Position numbers and translations under genes: made by a program. A stretch of DNA of 9,610 bases, from positions 1-9,610 of the forward strand of contig MNYD01000027.1 in the NCBI GenBank assembly GCA_001872925.1, in the 5' to 3' direction. A model generated the notes under the pieces. It made no database searches. It was not told the DNA's origin and was given only the letters and a program-made list of their open reading frames with translations. The DNA is from Dehalococcoidia bacterium CG2_30_46_19 (lineage in GTDB: Bacteria > Chloroflexota > Dehalococcoidia > GIF9 > AB-539-J10). Below are positions 6,519-9,610 of the stretch, in pieces (position 1 is the stretch's first letter; every line of letters begins with the position of its first letter).

Positions 6519-6792
6519 AAGGGGACCTATCGAATTTAGGATTCAAGTAATCATCGAACCTGACGGCAGCGAGTTTCATGCCTATTGTCCCGCTCTTAAA
6601 GGCTTACACACCTGTGGAGACACAAAGGAGGAAGCTTTGCGAAATGCCAGGGATGCGGCTATCGCTTATTTGCGTTCCTCAATCAAGCATGGTGACCCAA
6701 TTCCAGTAGGTGTCACGGTGCCGAGGAGAGTTAAGAAAACGCCGTCTTCCCCTGAGAGTCGCTACATAGAGCGAGTGGCGGTCGTTGCGTGA
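6508..6792 (+). CDS. hicB: HicB-family antitoxin-like protein
   Basis: A 94-aa protein with the HicB partial RNase H-like fold: strand IEFRIQVIIEPDGSEFHAYCPALKGLHTCGDTKEEALRNA, the classic 'xxAxxPxLxGxxTxGxTxEEAxxNAxxA' pattern, then helix ARDAAIAYLRSSIKHGDPIP. HicB proteins bind and block the HicA RNase; many also carry a C-terminal DNA-binding domain for autoregulation. Here the tail after GDPIP (…TVPRRVKKTPSSPESRY…) is short and shows no helix-turn-helix or ribbon-helix-helix, so a DNA-binding domain appears to be missing. AGGGAGG lies 3 nt before the ATG, slightly close. hicA starts within its stop codon (GTGA overlap), the typical tight coupling of a toxin-antitoxin pair, in antitoxin-first order. 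Confidence 0.85.
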   Translation: MHSERGPIEFRIQVIIEPDGSEFHAYCPALKGLHTCGDTKEEALRNARDAAIAYLRSSIKHGDPIPVGVTVPRRVKKTPSSPESRYIERVAVVA

Positions 6793-7043
6793 CCTATCCT
6801 CCGCACATCTGGAATCAGCTTAAAAACAAATCCTTCCATAGCTTGGTCTCAGCTTTAAGAAAGGATGGATGGATACCTGACGAGACAAAAGGAGCTGAGC
6901 AAGTGTATCGACATCCAGATGGGAGACGTGTCGTGCTTCATTACCACCCAAGTAAGACATACGGCCCGAACCTATTGAAGGCGTTACTCAAAGATATAGG
7001 CTGGACAGAAGACGATATGCGACGCTTGAAACTAATCAAGTAA
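6789..7043 (+). CDS. hicA: HicA-family toxin-like protein, atypical active site
   Basis: An 84-aa protein matching the small double-stranded-RNA-binding-like HicA fold: helix SFHSLVSALRKDGWIP, strand VYRHPDGRRVVLHYHP, and helix NLLKALLKDIGWTEDDMRR. Canonical HicA toxins are mRNA interferases with a catalytic histidine in a Gly-Ser-His motif just before the second strand. Here the same position reads KGAEQVY (34-40), so the usual histidine is absent; H51 and H53 in LHYHPSK are nearby. It may belong to a diverged HicA branch with another catalytic residue, or be inactive. The GTG start at 6789 overlaps the hicB stop by 4 nt, so it depends on translation of hicB. The family call is good; activity is uncertain. 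Confidence 0.82.
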   Translation: MTYPPHIWNQLKNKSFHSLVSALRKDGWIPDETKGAEQVYRHPDGRRVVLHYHPSKTYGPNLLKALLKDIGWTEDDMRRLKLIK

Positions 7044-7470
7044 AGCAAGCTCAAAAGGGAACATTCTAGGCAAAAATTTAGATAGCTAACGGTAATTAGC
7101 TTTAGGAATAGTGTCGCCCATCCCTAGACCTATTAGGATTCTTGCAAGCATCGGGTTACATTTGCTCCCCAGCTAGGTCAACCCAAAGCCCCCTATTAAA
7201 CATTTGTTAATGTGCCTTTAGACGCAGGTGCAAAAATTCGACGAAGCTAACCAGTTATAAAGTAATGGTAATAGTTTTACTCCGATTTACTGTAATAATG
7301 GAGGAAATGCATTTTTTGAAGGTAAAATAGGTAAGGAAAATGCCCATATACCCCTAGATAAAGCATCTTCCCTATCCCCCCGAGCGGAATTCGGTATTTT
7401 TCGCTGTTGTCCTTTAAAAGCGGAACGATTAGAATAGTTACCAACTCATGGCTTAAAAGGTAAAGAGGCA
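7044..7470. other. Intergenic region between hicA and the PAC2 pair
   Basis: A stretch of 427 nt with no supportable gene. It holds one weak AT-rich hairpin (AGCTAA 7084-7089 / TTAGCT 7096-7101) that has no long T-run and is not a convincing terminator, a 7-codon ORF (7307-7330, MHFLKVK) with GGAGG only 2 nt away, and a promoter at 7407-7435. Composition is AT-rich. I see no repeats shared with the rest of the window. Confidence 0.5.
7407..7435 (+). promoter_or_regulatory. Likely promoter for the PAC2 operon
   Basis: TTGTCC (7407-7412) and TAGAAT (7430-7435) are separated by exactly 17 nt, matching consensus 4/6 and 5/6. Transcription would begin near 7442, leaving about 29 nt before the ATG at 7471, enough to include AAAAGG (7455-7460). 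Confidence 0.5.
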
Positions 7471-8385
7471 ATGGGAGTCAAACTTTACAGGAAACCGAGG
7501 CTCAGAAGTCCAATCATGCTCGCCACCTGGCCGGGAATCGCAAATATCGGGCTCATCGCTGTTGATACTATAAGAGAGGCACTGGAAGCAGAAGAATTGG
7601 GGGAAATAGAACCCTGGGATTTTTTCTATCCCAAGCGAGTATCAATTAAGGATGGAATTTTAGAGGCTCTGGAATTTCCCAGCAATAAGTTTTACTTCAA
7701 GAAAACTGAGCAGACGGATTTGATATTCTTCATCGGGGAAGAGCAACCCTCTGGAGGAGAGAAAATATATGCCGAGGGAGGAGAGGCTTATCGGATAGCT
7801 AACCTTGTTTTAGATGTTGCTGAAAAGTTCTGCTGTAAAAGAGTTTATACTTCAGGGGCCGCTGTTGCTCCCATTCACCATACCATGACCCCCAGGGTCT
7901 GGGCAGTGACTAATAACCCAGAGTTAGTCGCTGAGGTGAAGAAATATAAAAACACCGTTTTGATGAGTGCAATCGAAGGGAGAGAAGGTGAGGGTAATAT
8001 CGTTGGTTTAAACGGGCTTCTGTTAGGGGTAGCTAAAAAGAGAGGATTCGAAGCTATCTGCGTGATGGGTGAGATACCCATCTATCTCCAAGGTCTGCCA
8101 TTGCCTTATCCGAAGGCTTCGAAATCAGTGGTGGAAATATTGACCCGTAGTTTAGGGATTGAAGTTGACACAAGTAAACTGGATAGCTGGGCAGAACAGC
8201 TAGAACAAGAAATTGACGAGTTTTATCGGCAAATCCCTCCAGATGTGAGGAGGCAATTGGAAAAGTTGAAACATACACTCCATGCCAAGCCGGCTGAACC
8301 CAGTCCAATAACTGAAGAAGATAAGAGAAAAATTATGAAGGACATTGATAAATTCTTTAAGAAACGAGGTGGGGGAATTGAGTGA
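7471..8385 (+). CDS. PAC2 family protein (proteasome assembly chaperone-like), first paralog
   Basis: A 304-aa protein of the PAC2 family (Pfam PF09754), known in archaea, actinobacteria and other bacteria and named for eukaryotic proteasome-assembly chaperones; its bacterial role is not settled. Landmarks: the N-terminal strand LYRKPRLRSPIMLATWPGIANIG, where WPGIANIG is the family's W-x-G-…-G motif, then GEIEPWDFFYP and EFPSNKFYF, the core LVLDVAEKF…VYTSGAAVAPIHH, and GLNGLLLGVAKKRGFEAICVMGEIPIYL. The C-terminal third, beginning after EIDEFYRQIPPDVRRQLEKL, is a charged helical tail (EEDKRKIMKDIDKFFKKRGG). No signal peptide or transmembrane span. The gene overlaps a paralog by 8 nt, so they are an operon and may form a heteromer; no proteasome or ubiquitin-like gene is in the window. 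Confidence 0.88.
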   Translation: MGVKLYRKPRLRSPIMLATWPGIANIGLIAVDTIREALEAEELGEIEPWDFFYPKRVSIKDGILEALEFPSNKFYFKKTEQTDLIFFIGEEQPSGGEKIYAEGGEAYRIANLVLDVAEKFCCKRVYTSGAAVAPIHHTMTPRVWAVTNNPELVAEVKKYKNTVLMSAIEGREGEGNIVGLNGLLLGVAKKRGFEAICVMGEIPIYLQGLPLPYPKASKSVVEILTRSLGIEVDTSKLDSWAEQLEQEIDEFYRQIPPDVRRQLEKLKHTLHAKPAEPSPITEEDKRKIMKDIDKFFKKRGGGIE

Positions 8386-9211
8386 GAGGAGTCCGTTTAA
8401 AGTCTATAGAAAACCGAAATTTCAAAGTTCCTCTCTGGTGGTGGGCTGGAGTGAAGATGCTGCTCAATTAGGTCCCGGCGTTATCGATTATTTAACTCAG
8501 AGATTAGGTGGTGAAAAATTTGGTGAAATTGAACCTGAGGATTTTTTCTCCTTGGGCGGGGTCAGGGTGGAGGATGATGTGGCTCAATTCCCGGAGAGCA
8601 ATTTTTATTCCTGCCAGGAGAATAACCTGGTTATTTTTAGAAGCGCCGCGCCTGGATTTGAATGGTATAAATTCCTGAATTCAATTCTGGATGTAGCTGA
8701 GCATTACTGTGGGGCAAAAGAGGTATACACCATTGGGGGGATGGTTACTTTAGCTCCTCACACCGCTCCCCGGACATTATTGGCTGTTGCCAGCTCGCAG
8801 GAAGTAAAGGACGTTTTAGGTCAATATGATTTAGCCCGGGATATGGATTATGAAACTCCGCCCGGTCAAAGGCCGACATTAAATTCCTTTCTGTTATGGA
8901 TGGCTGCGAGGAGAAATATTCCCGGGGTAAATCTCTGGGTGCCGATACCGTTTTATCTGGTAACGAGTGAAGACACTGAGGCTCGGAAGAGAGTCCTTCG
9001 ATTCTTTGATGAAAGATTTGGTTTAAACATCGACTTTGGCGATATCGACCATGATATTGAGGAACAAAATGAAAAACTAGCTCAGGCAAGGCTTCGTCTT
9101 CCTGAGGTCGATGATTATATTCGGAGGTTAGAAAGCAACCTCAGGTTATCTCAGGAAGAGAATGAGAGATTAACCCAGGAGATCGAGGAATTTTTGAGAG
9201 AAGAAGAATAA
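8378..9211 (+). CDS. PAC2 family protein, second paralog with coiled-coil tail
   Basis: A 277-aa paralog of the preceding gene. Aligned features: FKVYRKPKFQSSSLVVGW against LYRKPRLRSPIMLATW; FGEIEPEDFF against LGEIEPWDFF; FPESNFYS against FPSNKFYF; ILDVAEHYCGAKEVYTIGG against LVLDVAEKFCCKRVYTSGA; then LAPHTAPR and FLLWMAARRNIPGVNLWVPIPFYL. The W-x-G…NIG motif is degraded here (GWSEDAAQLGPG). The last ~50 residues (DIEEQNEKL…RRLESNLRLSQEENERLTQEIEEFL) are a strong coiled coil. I chose TTG 8378 because GAGG (8366-8369) lies 8 nt before it; earlier TTG 8345 and GTG 8369 lack this. It overlaps the first PAC2 gene by 8 nt. Tandem duplication followed by divergence is the simplest history. Confidence 0.86.
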   Translation: MSERSPFKVYRKPKFQSSSLVVGWSEDAAQLGPGVIDYLTQRLGGEKFGEIEPEDFFSLGGVRVEDDVAQFPESNFYSCQENNLVIFRSAAPGFEWYKFLNSILDVAEHYCGAKEVYTIGGMVTLAPHTAPRTLLAVASSQEVKDVLGQYDLARDMDYETPPGQRPTLNSFLLWMAARRNIPGVNLWVPIPFYLVTSEDTEARKRVLRFFDERFGLNIDFGDIDHDIEEQNEKLAQARLRLPEVDDYIRRLESNLRLSQEENERLTQEIEEFLREEE

Positions 9212-9255
9212 TGGCGAAACAATCATCTGAACAGGCGCGCGGTAGTCCTCAATGA
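9211..9255 (+). pseudogene. Truncated ORF (14 codons), possible remnant of a downstream operon gene
   Basis: ATG at 9211 overlaps the TAA of the second PAC2 gene by one base (TAATG), a coupling arrangement common inside operons. The ORF reads MAKQSSEQARGSPQ and stops at 9255. From about 9232 the sequence belongs instead to the opposite-strand metE fragment, so only the first 7-8 codons could be original. Too short to identify; it may also be chance. Confidence 0.25.
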
Positions 9256-9313
9256 CTTTCTTATATTCTCTAGTTCTCCCCAGTCTGGGGAAACCATAAG
9301 CATAAGTTTTCAT
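9242..9313 (-). pseudogene. metE: 5' fragment of metE (cobalamin-independent methionine synthase)
   Basis: From the ATG at 9313 on the minus strand the first 24 codons read MKTYAY, then GFPRLGRTREYKKVIEDY. This is the start of MetE, whose N-terminus carries the signature GFPR-[LIV]-G-x2-RE-x-KK-x3-E-x-Y. After that the frame passes into the PAC2 gene's antisense and ends within about 24 codons, so the remaining ~700 residues, including both domains and the zinc site, are absent. AAGGG about 7 nt before the ATG is a good Shine-Dalgarno, and a possible promoter lies upstream. The intact expression signals and the lack of frameshifts suggest a fairly recent loss. Identification comes from the signature only. 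Confidence 0.6.
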
Positions 9314-9337
9314 CAATTTTCCCTTCCTTCCCGAAAA

Positions 9338-9365
9338 TGTATAACTAAATTAAAATTCTACTCAA
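9338..9365 (-). promoter_or_regulatory. Possible promoter of the metE remnant
   Basis: On the minus strand, TTGAGT (9365-9360) and TATACA (9343-9338) are 16 nt apart, each matching consensus 4/6, and lead into the fragment's Shine-Dalgarno and ATG at 9313. AT-rich surroundings make chance matches easy. Confidence 0.3.
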
Positions 9366-9381
9366 TATTCAGCTTTCGTTC

Positions 9382-9429
9382 AAATCCCCCTTACGGGGGC
9401 GTTGAACCCCCTTTTCTAAAGGGGGATTT
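9382..9429. repeat. Palindromic repeat with CCCCC/GGGGG arms
   Basis: AAATCCCCCTT (9382-9392) and AAGGGGGATTT (9419-9429) form a perfect 11-bp inverted repeat; inside is a second C5-TTAC-G5 hairpin (9386-9399) and a CCCCCTTTT tract. A further GAGGGATTTA follows (9431-9440). This resembles widespread non-coding AAATCCCCC palindromes. It might end transcription coming from the PAC2 operon, but there is no proper U-run after a stem on the plus strand. Confidence 0.6.
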
Positions 9430-9460
9430 AGAGGGATTTATTTAGAGTTCCACCTTATAG

Positions 9461-9503
9461 ATTGCGGAGCTTGTTCTGGGTGAAATGAGGAATCTCGTCC
9501 TCC
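9461..9503. repeat. Partial copy of a TGTCATTGCGAG-family repeat interior
   Basis: GAGGAATCTCGTCCTCC (9487-9503) matches, in inverted orientation and with one mismatch, the interior of the repeat at 3391-3542 (GAGGAATCTCGTGCTCC on its minus strand). The preceding GCGGAGCTTGTTCTG is a common variant in this repeat class. No terminal arms are seen, so it is a fragment. Confidence 0.4.
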
Positions 9504-9510
9504 GGGTTTT

Positions 9511-9560
9511 GTAGTTGCCTGATTCATCAGGCACAATTGCCCAATAAATTGGGCAACTAC
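9511..9560. repeat. Compound palindrome GTAGTTGCC…GGCAACTAC with two internal hairpins
   Basis: Perfect 9-bp terminal inverted repeats GTAGTTGCC (9511-9519) and GGCAACTAC (9552-9560) enclose two hairpins: TGCCTGA-TTCA-TCAGGCA (9516-9533) and TTGCCCAA-TAAA-TTGGGCAA (9537-9556). The outer and inner stems share bases and would compete. The layout is like REP/REPIN or other transposase-mobilised short palindromes. No transposase is in the window. Confidence 0.6.
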
Positions 9561-9610
9561 ACTGTCAAAAATGCAAAGGGCAAAAATGAGGAAGGTTTTT
9601 ACGTTTTATA

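Noticed and set aside
7307..7330. Seven-codon leader peptide MHFLKVK
   Set aside because: GGAGG is only 2 nt from the ATG, the ORF lies upstream of the likely transcription start of the PAC2 operon, and it shows no attenuator structure.
7277..7471. Minus-strand 64-codon ORF in the gap before the PAC2 genes
   Set aside because: TTG start with no Shine-Dalgarno, overlaps the likely PAC2 promoter, and its product matches nothing I recognise.
9272..9290. TCCCCAG/CTGGGGA palindrome as a terminator of the PAC2 operon
   Set aside because: Its loop is a single base and there is no T-run; it lies within the metE fragment's PRLG codons, so it is better explained as coding sequence.

Overview
The window looks like a bacterial chromosome segment, most likely from the Chloroflexota (Dehalococcoidia-like). 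That is an inference from gene content: a short Lrp/AsnC regulator coupled to a class I aminotransferase and a DUF1847 protein, plus a tandem PAC2 pair. The genome uses GTG and TTG starts freely and carries several families of short palindromic repeats.

Left block (1-3325), core genes. A 3'-terminal Lrp/AsnC ligand-binding module (cut by the window edge), a PLP aminotransferase and a cysteine-rich DUF1847 protein form a compact plus-strand operon. It converges on trpS (minus strand), whose upstream region (3326-3637) holds a MITE-like inverted repeat of the TGTCATTGCGAG type. Beyond that is a minus-strand tRNA-Glu(CTC) with an encoded CCA.

Middle block (3715-7043), accessory. A 665-residue TPR / B-box-like zinc-finger protein of unknown function lies on the minus strand, preceded by a 30-codon single-span membrane ORF with its own Shine-Dalgarno. 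The pair is flanked on both sides by decayed C-terminal stubs of tyrosine recombinases, both on the plus strand, one of them next to the tRNA. This looks like the scar of one or more integrative elements at a tRNA locus, with the TPR locus as possible retained cargo. To its right is a hicB-hicA type toxin-antitoxin pair of atypical sequence, preceded by an overlapping 72-codon ORF.

Right block (7044-9610). After a 427-nt gap holding a reasonable sigma-70-like promoter come two overlapping paralogous PAC2-family genes. Just after them the first ~24 codons of a metE gene survive in opposite orientation, with ribosome-binding site and possible promoter but no body. A 14-codon forward ORF is truncated at about the same place, which suggests a deletion or rearrangement junction near 9232-9242. 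The remaining ~300 nt is a cluster of palindromic repeats.

The most unusual items are the two integrase stubs around the TPR/zinc-finger locus, the HicA without the canonical Gly-Ser-His motif, and the decapitated metE.
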